Part shown: positions 1 to 6,959 of the stretch, piece after piece
Position numbering within the stretch: position 1 is the first letter of the stretch
How the letters are laid out: every line of letters begins with the position of its first letter
Assembly (NCBI GenBank): GCA_964292325.1
Contig: CAXYVG010000116.1
Span: 1 to 10,169, forward strand
DNA: 10,169 bases
Reading direction: 5' to 3'
Origin: CTSoil-075 sp964292325
GTDB lineage: Bacteria > Bacillota > Negativicutes > DSM-13327
The notes under the pieces: model-generated
What the model was told of the DNA's origin: nothing
Seen by the model: only the letters and a program-made list of their open reading frames with translations
Databases searched by the model: none
Translations under genes and position numbers: made by a program

Positions 1-53
1 AGAATACTCTCAGGAATATAATGTAATCATAAGATAGAAAAGGGGGAAAATAA

Positions 54-446
54 TTGAGTAATATTGAAAAGATGTTGCAATTAAAAACTTGGGCAGTGGT
101 AGGTGCTACTGACAATAAAGAAAAGTTTGGCTATAAAATATTTAAAGTCATGTTAGAAGCAGGACTTCAGGTGTATCCGGTTAATACTGGTGTACAGGAG
201 ATTCTTGGACAAAAATGTTATCCAACATTAAAAGATTTACCAGTAAAACCAGAGGCTGTAGATTTGGTAGTTCCACCGCGGGTTGGCGAACAAATTGTAC
301 GTGAATGCGCAGAGCTTGGCATTACAAATGTATGGCTACAACCAGGTGCTGATACTCAGCCAGTTGTGAATTTGACTAAGGAACTTGGACTTACTGTTGT
401 TGATCACGCTTGTATTATGGTGGAGCTGAGAAATAAGGAGGCGTAA
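54..446 (+). CDS. CoA-binding (YccU-like Rossmann) domain protein
   Basis: This 130-residue protein looks like a stand-alone CoA-binding domain of the YccU/succinyl-CoA synthetase-alpha type. The N-terminal stretch WAVVGAT (residues 13-19) is the nucleotide-binding beta-alpha turn. YPVNTG (about 41-46), a central VDLVVPP strand and the C-terminal WLQPGAD...VVDHACIMVE block are typical of the family, and the length is normal for a single-domain member. The start is TTG at 54, placed by AGGGGG at 41-46. A TATAAT at 17-22 could be its -10 box, but the matching -35 would lie outside the window. The next gene starts 4 bp after the stop, so the two are probably co-transcribed. The family is thought to bind CoA or a related nucleotide; the exact role here cannot be read from sequence. 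Confidence 0.88.
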   Translation: MSNIEKMLQLKTWAVVGATDNKEKFGYKIFKVMLEAGLQVYPVNTGVQEILGQKCYPTLKDLPVKPEAVDLVVPPRVGEQIVRECAELGITNVWLQPGADTQPVVNLTKELGLTVVDHACIMVELRNKEA

Positions 447-450
447 TACG

Positions 451-774
451 ATGGCTGATGTAATCATTGTAAACGAGGACAATTTTCAAAGTGAAGTTGT
501 AGAATCTAGTGTGCCTGTATTAGTAGATTTTTGGGCTCCTTGGTGTGGATACTGTACAAAGCTTGCTCCTGTTCTTGATGAACTCGCAATTGCAATGACT
601 GAGACGATGAAGGTTGCAAAAATCAATGTAGATGAAAATCGAGCAATTGCACAGCGACACAATGTAATGAGTTTACCAACCATGCTGCTTTTTGAAAATG
701 GTCGACAAGTAGAGAAGTTGACGGGCTTTATGCCTAAGACTACTATTATAAGCAAGCTTACTCCGCTACTATAA
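451..774 (+). CDS. Thioredoxin with WCGYC active site
   Basis: This is a 107-residue single-domain thioredoxin, a cytoplasmic dithiol-disulfide oxidoreductase with no signal peptide. VLVDFWAPWCGYC (residues 23-35) carries the redox pair C32/C35, and the cis-proline loop is SLPT with P76. D26 is the buried acidic residue of the fold, and the GF near the C-terminus matches thioredoxin. The active site is CGYC rather than the usual CGPC; replacing that proline normally raises the redox potential, so the protein may not be a general reductase. The ATG at 451 has AAGGAGG at 435-441, lying inside the end of the CoA-binding gene, which suggests an operon with coupled translation. A strong terminator follows directly. 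Confidence 0.93.
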   Translation: MADVIIVNEDNFQSEVVESSVPVLVDFWAPWCGYCTKLAPVLDELAIAMTETMKVAKINVDENRAIAQRHNVMSLPTMLLFENGRQVEKLTGFMPKTTIISKLTPLL

Positions 775-781
775 TGGACGT

Positions 782-820
782 AAAAACTGCGTAATGGCAT
801 TTGCTATTACGCAGTTTTTA
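782..820 (+). terminator. Rho-independent terminator after thioredoxin
   Basis: A 14-bp perfect inverted repeat (782-795 with 806-819, core ACTGCGTAAT) extends by GG/CT pairing to about 17 bp with a 4-base loop. The 5' arm begins with A5 and the 3' arm ends in T5, so it could act in both directions. It ends the CoA-binding/thioredoxin unit. Confidence 0.9.
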
Positions 821-888
821 TGTTCTAAAGCTCTTTTTTGCTGCATAGAAAAGAGTAAGGTATTTTTAGTAGGTGGAGGAAAAAACGA

Positions 889-2823
889 TTGAAAAAAGTG
901 GTGCTAGTAGGATCACCCAATGTGGGAAAGAGTGTGATTTTTAATTATCTTACTGGAAAATATGTAACCGTATCAAATTATCCGGGCACCACTGTTGAGA
1001 TTGCTCGTGGACATAGTACAATCAATGGTACCACATATGAAATTATAGATACGCCTGGTATATATTCACTACTGCCGATCACAGAAGAAGAAAAGGTAAC
1101 AAGGCATTTATTGTGCCAAGAAAAGGCGGATATTATCATACATGTCATTGATGGCAAAAATATTCGTAGAATGTTACATTTGACATTGCAGTTACTGGAT
1201 GCCGGTTTTCCTGTTTTGCTGAATATTAATTTAATGGATGAAGCTGCTAAGTCTGGAGTGTTTATTGAGACGATGATGCTCGCTACAGTACTTGGCATTC
1301 CAGTCATTGGGACGGCAGCTATAAAAAAAATAGGTTTAGAGCATTTAAAACGGGAAATCAGTAGATATTGCCAAGTGACATCTAGTTTTAAGATGCAATT
1401 TTCTGCAGATATTGAGCAGGCGATTGTAAAGATCAGCAATCAACTACAAGGTGATTATGGGATTTCCCGGCGAATGACGGCACTTTTGTTGCTACAAGGA
1501 GATCGTCTGATCTATCAATTAACCTGTAGAGAACCTTTTATATCTGAGATTATAATCGAGGTCGAAAAGGTAGTGGGTAGCTATTCATATCATATAGAGT
1601 ATATTCTCACAGTGCAGCGCCAAGCGGCTATTGACCAGATCTGTAATGGTATCGTGAAGAGTCGAAGAACACCGCAACAAGGATTTTTAGAACAATTAGG
1701 TCGTTTAACTAGAGAACCAGCTACCGGTATTCCGATTCTATGTATTGTGCTATTTTTAGGCTTATATGAGTTTGTTGGGAAGTTTGGAGCGGGATTTTTA
1801 GTTGACTTTATTGATGTTGCTATTTTTACGCACTATATTACGCCAATCGTAGAAAATATAGTATATACTTATATCTCATTGGAGTGGTTACAGTCGTTGT
1901 TAGTAGGAAATTTTGGGATTTATTCATTAGGGTTTCGTTATGCATTCGTTATTATTTTGCCTATTGTCGGTACTTTTTTTTTAATGTTTGCCATATTAGA
2001 GGATAGTGGATATTTACCAAGACTCGCGATGTTAGTTGACAAAGTATTTAAGCGTTTTGGCTTAAATGGCCGAGGGGTGATTCCATTTTCTTTAGGATTT
2101 GGATGTGGCACAATGGCGGTCATGGTGACTCGTACGCTAGAAACTCGTCGTGAGCGTATCATCGCTACGTTTTTATTATCATTAGCGATACCATGCTCCG
2201 CTCAGCTAGGTGTTATTTTAACCTTATTATCTTATTCTTCCCTAGCGCTTACGATATGGGCGGTATATATGGGGATGATTTTCGCAATTGCTGGTTGGTT
2301 AAGTGGGAAAATAATACCAGGTCAGCCCAGTGCTTTTTATATGGAAATCCCACCACTGCGTATGCCAATGCTAACTAATATTGTAAGTAAAGCTTGTATT
2401 CGTATGTGGTGGTATTTTATTGAAATATTACCGGTTTTTATTATAACGAGTATTGTTATGTGGTGTAGCGATCGTAGTGGTTTGTTAACAAATGTCATAC
2501 AATATACGCAACCTGTGATGAAAGTACTAGGGCTACCAATGGAAACGATGCAGGTTTTTTTATTAGGATTTTTTCGTCGAGATTATGGTGCTGCTGGCTT
2601 GTATGATTTATACGCGAGTGGTAGCCTAACTACCGAACAGTTATTAATTGCGAGTGTTACGTTAACTTTATTTGTACCTTGTGTAGCGCAAGTCGCTGTG
2701 ATGATCAAGGAGATGGGATGGCTAGTATCATTGCTCTTGGTGGTGATAATCGTTTGTGTCGCTGTTGTTGCCGGTTGGTTATTATTGTGCTTATTGCACC
2801 TTTGGCAAATACAGATCTATTAA
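889..2823 (+). CDS. feoB: Ferrous iron transporter FeoB (variant core motifs)
   Basis: FeoB is an inner-membrane Fe(II) transporter with a cytoplasmic GTPase domain. Visible G motifs are G1 GSPNVGKS (8-15), G3 DTPG (54-57) and G4 NLMD (114-117). A helical linker region follows, then about 8 membrane segments from residue 280 to the end. The two gate repeats are recognisable but altered. The first reads GFGCGTMAVM around C406 where classical FeoB has GFGCNVPAIM, and the next Cys block is IPCSAQLG around C436. A later GFFRRDYGAAG (560-570) is conserved in the same FeoB subgroup. At 644 residues it is at the short end for FeoB. The TTG start at 889 is set by GGTGGAGG at 872-879. FeoA follows immediately, the reverse of the common feoA-feoB order. 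No clear Fur box is seen. A 7-bp inverted repeat (831-837/849-855) lies just upstream. Confidence 0.92.
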   Translation: MKKVVLVGSPNVGKSVIFNYLTGKYVTVSNYPGTTVEIARGHSTINGTTYEIIDTPGIYSLLPITEEEKVTRHLLCQEKADIIIHVIDGKNIRRMLHLTLQLLDAGFPVLLNINLMDEAAKSGVFIETMMLATVLGIPVIGTAAIKKIGLEHLKREISRYCQVTSSFKMQFSADIEQAIVKISNQLQGDYGISRRMTALLLLQGDRLIYQLTCREPFISEIIIEVEKVVGSYSYHIEYILTVQRQAAIDQICNGIVKSRRTPQQGFLEQLGRLTREPATGIPILCIVLFLGLYEFVGKFGAGFLVDFIDVAIFTHYITPIVENIVYTYISLEWLQSLLVGNFGIYSLGFRYAFVIILPIVGTFFLMFAILEDSGYLPRLAMLVDKVFKRFGLNGRGVIPFSLGFGCGTMAVMVTRTLETRRERIIATFLLSLAIPCSAQLGVILTLLSYSSLALTIWAVYMGMIFAIAGWLSGKIIPGQPSAFYMEIPPLRMPMLTNIVSKACIRMWWYFIEILPVFIITSIVMWCSDRSGLLTNVIQYTQPVMKVLGLPMETMQVFLLGFFRRDYGAAGLYDLYASGSLTTEQLLIASVTLTLFVPCVAQVAVMIKEMGWLVSLLLVVIIVCVAVVAGWLLLCLLHLWQIQIY

Positions 2824-2862
2824 TTGCTAATTGTATTTTTTTGCGGAAAGGACGGAGTGTTT

Positions 2863-3090
2863 ATGCAAGAGGCAATCAGCATGGTTCATCTTAAAGGTAA
2901 AAAAAAAGTACGTGTTGTTCGATTATTATCAATTGATCCAGGACAATTGCGTAAGTTAATTACGTTTGGCATATTGCCTGGTGCCGAAATTGAAATATTA
3001 CAAAACTATCCAACGTATGTATTAAAAATAGGCTATACACAAGTTGCTTTAGATTATGAAATAGCAAAAAATATAATGGTTACCATATAA
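2863..3090 (+). CDS. feoA: FeoA family protein
   Basis: FeoA is a small cytoplasmic SH3-like protein that works with FeoB in ferrous iron uptake. The 75-residue product shows the family pattern: an LxSID-G-LRKLITFGILPGAEIEIL core (LGxxPG-like turn) and a C-terminal VALDYEIAKNIMV strand pair. The reading frame is open back to 2824, but the ATG at 2863 is chosen because GGAAAGGACGGAG lies at 2845-2857. ATG 2884 is a weaker alternative. It lies 39 bp after the feoB stop and ends just before a terminator, so feoB-feoA form one unit. Confidence 0.88.
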   Translation: MQEAISMVHLKGKKKVRVVRLLSIDPGQLRKLITFGILPGAEIEILQNYPTYVLKIGYTQVALDYEIAKNIMVTI

Positions 3091-3091
3091 G

Positions 3092-3119
3092 AAAAGACTT
3101 GGCCTTGGCCAAGTCTTTT
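3092..3119. terminator. Bidirectional terminator between feoA and the DUF1858 gene
   Basis: A perfect 13-bp inverted repeat (3092-3104 with 3107-3119, core GACTTGGCC) is flanked by A4 and T4. It lies 2 bp after the feoA stop and 15 bp from the 3' end of the convergent minus-strand gene, so it can end both transcripts. Confidence 0.9.
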
Positions 3120-3134
3120 ACTCGATTCATTACA

Positions 3135-3338
3135 TTAAGCGTTATCTTTTGTAATTTTATTTAGATCATTGATCAAAGCGTTTATATCAATTCCATGGGC
3201 AGATGCGCCTTGTTCAATATTTTCAAAACGTGCAGCAGAGCAACCCAGGCATCCCATACCATAATTGCGGAAAACATCAACAGCCGCTGGATACTTTTGT
3301 ACTACTTCAATAATACTCATTTTACCATTAATCAACAT
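3135..3338 (-). CDS. DUF1858 / hybrid-cluster-protein-associated CxxC protein
   Basis: This 67-residue cytoplasmic protein matches the DUF1858 family (also described as a redox-disulfide domain associated with hybrid cluster protein). Seen features are the opening MSIIEVVQKYP, then AAVDVFRNYGMGCLGC with the CxxC pair C30/C33, then ENIEQGASAHGID and a short acidic/basic helix. The family is common in anaerobes and is thought to carry a redox-active or metal-binding cysteine pair; the partner is unknown. The ATG at 3338 is preceded on the minus strand by AGGGGG at 9-base spacing. ATG at residue 7 is an alternative that would match shorter family members. It is convergent with feoBA and has its own promoter. 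Confidence 0.87.
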   Translation of the reverse strand: MLINGKMSIIEVVQKYPAAVDVFRNYGMGCLGCSAARFENIEQGASAHGIDINALINDLNKITKDNA

Positions 3339-3383
3339 TCAATAATACCCCCTAAATTTGTTCATTTATCGATCTACTTTACT

Positions 3384-3392
3384 ATTATATCA
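3384..3392 (-). promoter_or_regulatory. Extended -10 promoter for the DUF1858 gene
   Basis: On the minus strand this reads TGATATAAT, a consensus extended -10 (TGn plus TATAAT), about 45 bases upstream of the ATG at 3338. A TTGCTC lies upstream but at 20 bp, so recognition would rest on the extended -10. Confidence 0.5.
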
Positions 3393-3588
3393 TATATATC
3401 ATATAAAAAGAGCAAGGTAGTAGCGATCCATATTTCTATATTGAGTGCAAATGCTGTATTATAATATTATTTTCAAAATTAAAAAAAATATGCTCAGTTG
3501 GTACTAGTATTTTTTCGCAATGCGAGGTAAAATAATTAAAATGTGAGCTAAATGAGAGTTTATGATTTGGGAAAGTAGGTATGGTATA
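3393..3588. promoter_or_regulatory. Upstream region of the polysaccharide deacetylase gene
   Basis: This AT-rich stretch contains no convincing gene. A TATAAT sits at 3460-3465 with TTGAGT at 3441-3446, but the 13-bp spacing is too short for a normal sigma-A promoter. An 11-bp palindrome TCGCAATGCGA (3515-3525) may be an operator. None of these is strong, so the promoter of the downstream gene is not assigned. Confidence 0.3.
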
Positions 3589-4407
3589 TTGAAAATGAAT
3601 AAACAAAATCGTTATATTGTTTTAGGTCTTATTGTTCTTTTCGTCATTCTGGCAGGAATTAGAACCGATACGAGTTCGGCAGTTGCCAGTCGTCATGGGA
3701 ATAATCTGATTCATATTGAGGATATACCTGCCTTGAATTATCACAAAGTAGATACGTTATATCATGCATTATCTGTTTCACCGCAAGAGTTTGAAGAACA
3801 AATGCAATATTTATATGAGCATGACTATCATACGATTACGCCAGATCAATTAATGTCATATTTAAAACACGGGACCCAATTACCAGATAATCCCATTCTA
3901 ATTACTTTTGATGATGGTTATCTTGATAATTATACCAACGCCTATCCGATTATGCAAAAGTATGGTTTTACAGCCACTATATTTCTAGTTTCGAATTTAG
4001 TCGGTCATGATCCGCGTTTTATGACTTGGGATCAGGTACGGGAAATGGATCGAACTGGAAATACATTTGGATCTCACACTGTCAATCATCAATCGCTTAC
4101 CAGTCTTGATGAAAAAGAAATTTTAAATGAGCTTACTCAATCAAGAGAAGAAATTGCCTCTCAATTAGGAAAGTCTCCAAAATATTTTGCCTATCCTACA
4201 GGCACCTATAATTTAGCCATTGAGGATATGGTTAGGTCAACGGGTTACAAGGCCGCATTTACGATTGAATTTGGACAGATTGGTGCGGATAGTGATTTGT
4301 ATGCATTGCCACGTATTCCTATTTTCAAGGGGCAGAAAACCTTTCGTAGCTTTTTTATCCGATTGAATGGAGCACCCCTTATAGAAGAATTTGGTATAAT
4401 TGAATAA
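3589..4407 (+). CDS. Membrane-anchored polysaccharide deacetylase (NodB domain)
   Basis: This is a CE4-family polysaccharide deacetylase, a metal-dependent enzyme that removes N- or O-acetyl groups from cell-wall or surface glycans. An uncleaved-looking N-terminal membrane segment (about 9-24) would place it outside the membrane. The NodB motifs are TFDDGY (106-111, catalytic and metal aspartates), HxxxH with H163 and H167 as metal ligands, and YPTGTY (202-207). The early ALNYHKV strand is typical of PgaB/IcaB-like and PdaA-like relatives. I favour the TTG start at 3589, with AGGT at 3577-3580. ATG 3595 and ATG 3562 in the same frame are alternatives. The gene stands alone, between a weak upstream region and its own terminator. 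Peptidoglycan or an exopolysaccharide are both possible substrates. Confidence 0.88.
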   Translation: MKMNKQNRYIVLGLIVLFVILAGIRTDTSSAVASRHGNNLIHIEDIPALNYHKVDTLYHALSVSPQEFEEQMQYLYEHDYHTITPDQLMSYLKHGTQLPDNPILITFDDGYLDNYTNAYPIMQKYGFTATIFLVSNLVGHDPRFMTWDQVREMDRTGNTFGSHTVNHQSLTSLDEKEILNELTQSREEIASQLGKSPKYFAYPTGTYNLAIEDMVRSTGYKAAFTIEFGQIGADSDLYALPRIPIFKGQKTFRSFFIRLNGAPLIEEFGIIE

Positions 4408-4423
4408 TAATACCTTTTTCAAG

Positions 4424-4463
4424 TGGACAAAAGGCCTGTTTAATAGGTCTTTTGTCCATTTTT
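4424..4463 (+). terminator. Rho-independent terminator after the deacetylase
   Basis: A 14-bp stem (4424-4437 with 4445-4458, one G-T wobble, core GGACAAAAG) has a 7-base loop and is followed by TTTTT. It separates the deacetylase from the mraZ cluster. Confidence 0.9.
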
Positions 4464-4489
4464 GGTAAAAAAGTAAAATAAATTATAAA
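4462..4489 (+). promoter_or_regulatory. Candidate promoter for the mraZ cluster
   Basis: TTGGTA (4462-4467) and TATAAA (4484-4489) are 16 bp apart, and transcription would start near 4496, just before the MraZ repeats. The -35 overlaps the T-tract of the preceding terminator. The -35 is imperfect and the surrounding DNA is AT-rich, so confidence is limited. Confidence 0.35.
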
Positions 4490-4529
4490 AATGAGAAGGA
4501 TTTTTTTTTGGCTAAATAGAATAGTAAAA

Positions 4530-4554
4530 GTGGGTCAAAGTGGTGAGAAGTGGT
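4530..4554 (+). promoter_or_regulatory. Three-repeat MraZ operator
   Basis: GTGGG (4530-4534), GTGGT (4540-4544) and GTGGT (4550-4554) are direct repeats at exactly 10-bp intervals, one helical turn apart. Known MraZ sites are TGGGN direct repeats separated by 5 bases, placed between the promoter and mraZ, which is the arrangement here. The site therefore suggests autoregulation of the cluster by MraZ. Confidence 0.7.
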
Positions 4555-4584
4555 AGACAAAAGAAGCTTGGTGGTGATGAAGCT

Positions 4585-5016
4585 GTGTTGATGGGTGAAT
4601 ATTTACATAGTATCGACGATAAAGGTCGACTAATATTGCCTGTTAAGTTTCGTGACGAACTAGGAGAAAGCTTTATTGTTACCAAAGGCCTTGATAATTG
4701 TTTATTTGTATATGATAAGAAAGAATGGGCTATTCTAGAAACAAAGTTAAAACAATTACCATTAGCTAAACCCGAAGCGAGAGCTTTTGTCCGTTTTTTC
4801 TTTTCTGGTGGGGCTGAAATCGCATGTGATAAGCAAGGGCGAATCTTATTGCCTAATAACTTGAGAGAATATGCTCAGATTGAGAAAGATGTGGTCGTGA
4901 TTGGTGTGTCAAGCCGCATTGAAATATGGAGCAAAACAGCTTGGGATTCATATAATAAACAAGTGGCTCCAACTGTAGCTCAAATAGCGGAAAGCTTAGC
5001 CGATTTAGGAATATAA
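4585..5016 (+). CDS. mraZ: Transcriptional regulator MraZ
   Basis: MraZ is a DNA-binding protein of the AbrB/SpoVT swapped-hairpin type that controls its own dcw operon. The two repeats are seen as IDDKGRLILPVKFR (DKGR at 12-15) and CDKQGRILLPNNLR (DKQGR at 82-86). The frame is open back to 4540, but the GTG at 4585 gives the family's usual N-terminus (MLMGEY) and the usual length of 143 residues, with GGTGGTGATG at 4570-4579 as ribosome site. It is the first gene of the mraZ-rsmH-ftsL cluster and has three matching operator repeats directly upstream. Confidence 0.95.
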   Translation: MLMGEYLHSIDDKGRLILPVKFRDELGESFIVTKGLDNCLFVYDKKEWAILETKLKQLPLAKPEARAFVRFFFSGGAEIACDKQGRILLPNNLREYAQIEKDVVVIGVSSRIEIWSKTAWDSYNKQVAPTVAQIAESLADLGI

Positions 5017-5051
5017 GCATAAAGAGAGTTTGAATAAAGGTGGTTGGCTTT

Positions 5052-5990
5052 GTGGAATTTCACCATGTTAGTGTATTATTAGAAGAAAGTGTATCTGCAT
5101 TAGTGACTAACCCCGAAGGTATTTATGTTGATTGTACGTTAGGTGGTAGTGGACATGCCGCTCTGGTTGTGAGTCAATTAAATTCTTCAGGTAGATTTAT
5201 TGGTATTGATCAAGATCCGGCAGCAATACAGACAGGAAAAACAAGGCTAGCAAATGCGACTTGTCAGGTCGATATTGTGCAGGATAATTTTCAAAATATT
5301 GGTAAGGTTTTAGATGACTTACATATTAGTAAAGTCGATGGTATTTTATTTGATTTAGGAGTATCATCTCATCAGCTTGATATTGCTGAAAGAGGTTTTT
5401 CTTATATGCAGGATGCGCCGCTGGATATGCGGATGAATCCTGAGTCAACATTTACTGCTTATGATGTTGTCAATGAGTACTCAGAGCAGGAGTTAGCGAA
5501 AATTATTATAGATTATGGAGAAGATCGATGGGCAAAAAGAATTGCTAAATTTATAGTAGAGGCGCGTATTTCTGGGCCGGTGCAAACGACAAGTCAATTA
5601 GTATCGATCATTAAAAAAGCTATCCCAGCTGCGGCAAGGCGCGATGGGCCGCATCCTGCTAAACGGACTTTTCAGGCTATTCGCATTGAAGTCAATAATG
5701 AACTGGGAATTTTAAAAGAGGCTTTTATTACTTCAATTGATAGGCTTGCTGCTGGTGGACGGTTATGTATTATTACATTTCATTCATTAGAAGACCGCAT
5801 TGCCAAACAAACGCTGCAACAGATGGCGAAAGGGTGTATTTGTCCAAACTCGCTACCGATATGTATGTGTAATCATAAACCATCTATAAAGGTACTCGGT
5901 AAGCCAAGAGTACCTTCAGAAACAGAATTAGAAGAAAATCCTCGGGCACGTAGCGCAAAACTACGAGTAGCAGAAAAATTAGCTTTTTAA
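5052..5990 (+). CDS. rsmH: 16S rRNA (cytosine1402-N4)-methyltransferase RsmH
   Basis: RsmH (MraW) uses S-adenosylmethionine to methylate N4 of C1402 in 16S rRNA near the decoding centre. Visible motifs are the N-terminal FHHVSVLLEE, the SAM loop VDCTLGGSGH (26-35), IGIDQDP, DGILFDLGVSSHQLD, the RGFSYMQDAPLDMRM signature, FQAIRIEVNNEL and the C-terminal FHSLEDR. The start is taken as GTG 5052, because AAAGGTGG at 5036-5043 sits 8 bases upstream and the product then begins MEFHHVSVLL as in other members (312 residues, normal length). An in-frame GTG at 5040 lies inside that ribosome site. It follows mraZ by 35 bp. Confidence 0.96.
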   Translation: MEFHHVSVLLEESVSALVTNPEGIYVDCTLGGSGHAALVVSQLNSSGRFIGIDQDPAAIQTGKTRLANATCQVDIVQDNFQNIGKVLDDLHISKVDGILFDLGVSSHQLDIAERGFSYMQDAPLDMRMNPESTFTAYDVVNEYSEQELAKIIIDYGEDRWAKRIAKFIVEARISGPVQTTSQLVSIIKKAIPAAARRDGPHPAKRTFQAIRIEVNNELGILKEAFITSIDRLAAGGRLCIITFHSLEDRIAKQTLQQMAKGCICPNSLPICMCNHKPSIKVLGKPRVPSETELEENPRARSAKLRVAEKLAF

Positions 5991-6048
5991 CAGATGGTAT
6001 CTTATTGTAGAAAGTATTTTGGTCTAAAAAACAAGGAGGGGAATACAT

Positions 6049-6459
6049 ATGGTAGTGAATCGACAGCAACACAGCGATGTTCATCAGTATCAAGAAATCC
6101 CGCCCATACCAAAACCATTACCAAAGCTTAATATTGCTCTGCGGGCTCAGTGTCTGATGATAGTGGTATTGGTAGCTATCGGCGCAATGTATATTACCAT
6201 GCGTAGTGAGACTATTATTAGGGCTGGTTATGATTTGGTACAGCTAAAATCAGAGTCTCTTAGTTTGCAAAAAGAAAATGCACTGTTACAACTAGAAATT
6301 GCGAAATTAAAATCTCCACAGCGCATTCAATCCATTGCAACTACGGAACTTGGAATGGTAAAACCGAATAATGTATATTACGCAACAGGTAGTCAGCCTA
6401 TCACTGAGAATGGTCAGAGTCGAGCCGTTACTCCTTTAAAGAGTAGTAAGATTCAATAA
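6049..6459 (+). CDS. ftsL: Cell division protein FtsL-like (septum formation initiator family)
   Basis: This is a 136-residue bitopic membrane protein in the normal ftsL position between rsmH and the PBP gene. It has a proline-rich cytoplasmic N-terminus (residues 16-25), one membrane segment (about 35-51), then a coiled coil rich in Leu, Gln, Glu and Lys (about 63-90). The last part carries the short motif TTELGMVKPNNVYY, as in FtsL/DivIC proteins. FtsL bridges FtsB/DivIC and the PBP-FtsW synthase at the septum. The ATG at 6049 has AAGGAGGGG at 6032-6040. Sequence identity in this family is low, so the name rests on layout plus position. Confidence 0.85.
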   Translation: MVVNRQQHSDVHQYQEIPPIPKPLPKLNIALRAQCLMIVVLVAIGAMYITMRSETIIRAGYDLVQLKSESLSLQKENALLQLEIAKLKSPQRIQSIATTELGMVKPNNVYYATGSQPITENGQSRAVTPLKSSKIQ

Positions 6460-6483
6460 CGTAGCGATAGGGGGGAGAGGCCA

Positions 6484-6825
6484 TTGGCGTTATCCACGCA
6501 TGTTACTATCAGAAAACGGGTAACTTGTTTATTCCTATTTATTGCGGTCATTATACTAGGACTTGGTTTTCGTCTCATGTATCTTCAATTCTATAGAAGC
6601 AGTTGGCTAACGGAAAATGCGATTGATCAACGAATTCGGGATATTCCTGTTGAAGCAAAACGCGGTACCATTTTCGATCGTAATGGCGTTGAACTTGGTA
6701 TAAGTATTAGTACGGAATCTGTATATGCGATACCAGCTGAAATAGTAGATGTAGATGAAACAGCAGCCAAGTTGGCTGCTATTTTGGCGTTAGATAGAGA
6801 AGAGAAGAATAGAGTAAGAAAATAA
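6484..6825 (+). pseudogene. Truncated PBP of FtsI/SpoVD type (N-terminal 113 residues)
   Basis: This is the beginning of a class B penicillin-binding protein. A membrane anchor (about 14-30) is followed by the juxtamembrane signature RGTIFDRNGVELGIS, typical of the start of the PBP dimerisation region. Family members are usually 550-750 residues. This one ends at residue 113, before the transpeptidase SxxK, SxN and KTG motifs. None of the three frames continues PBP sequence after 6825, so a single frameshift does not explain it. The similarity to a PBP fades around residues 104-113 (after LAAILALD), giving the likely break near 6795-6820. The TTG start at 6484 has AGGGGGGAGAGG at 6468-6479. 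Because a sporulation PBP (SpoVD) and FtsI share this layout, I cannot tell which it was. Confidence 0.8.
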
Positions 6826-6863
6826 CCCTTATAGTATCGCTACATGCTGATTCTATAGGGGTT
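6824..6863 (+). terminator. Hairpin at the PBP break
   Basis: AACCCTTATAG (6824-6834) pairs with CTATAGGGGTT (6853-6863) over 11 bp with one G-T wobble and an 18-base loop. It starts within the stop codon of the truncated PBP. Only a short T-rich stretch follows, so it is a weak terminator candidate; it could also be an end of the inserted DNA. Confidence 0.4.
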
Positions 6864-6925
6864 TGTCTATTTACTATACTAGTGGTTATTATCAGATAAT
6901 CGCGGGTAAAAATAATAAAATATAG

Positions 6926-6950
6926 GTGCTAAGCACTTGATAAGCACTTG
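6926..6950. repeat. Short palindrome and direct repeat
   Basis: GTGCTAAGCAC (6926-6936) is an 11-bp palindrome. TAAGCACTTG occurs at 6930-6939 and again at 6941-6950. It lies between the PBP break and the cotJC remnant. Function unknown; such a repeat may be a binding site or a scar. Confidence 0.5.
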
Positions 6951-6959
6951 GTTTAAAAT

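Noticed and set aside
978..1439. Minus-strand frame of 153 codons inside feoB
   Set aside because: It is antisense to the GTPase domain with conserved motifs on the plus strand; no recognisable protein features.
3195..3464. Plus-strand 89-codon frame
   Set aside because: It is antisense to the DUF1858 gene and its promoter region, with no ribosome site or family features.
6484..6870. Programmed frameshift or simple sequencing error in the PBP gene
   Set aside because: No frame after 6825 continues PBP sequence; stops soon appear in the other frames and the following DNA resembles another gene.
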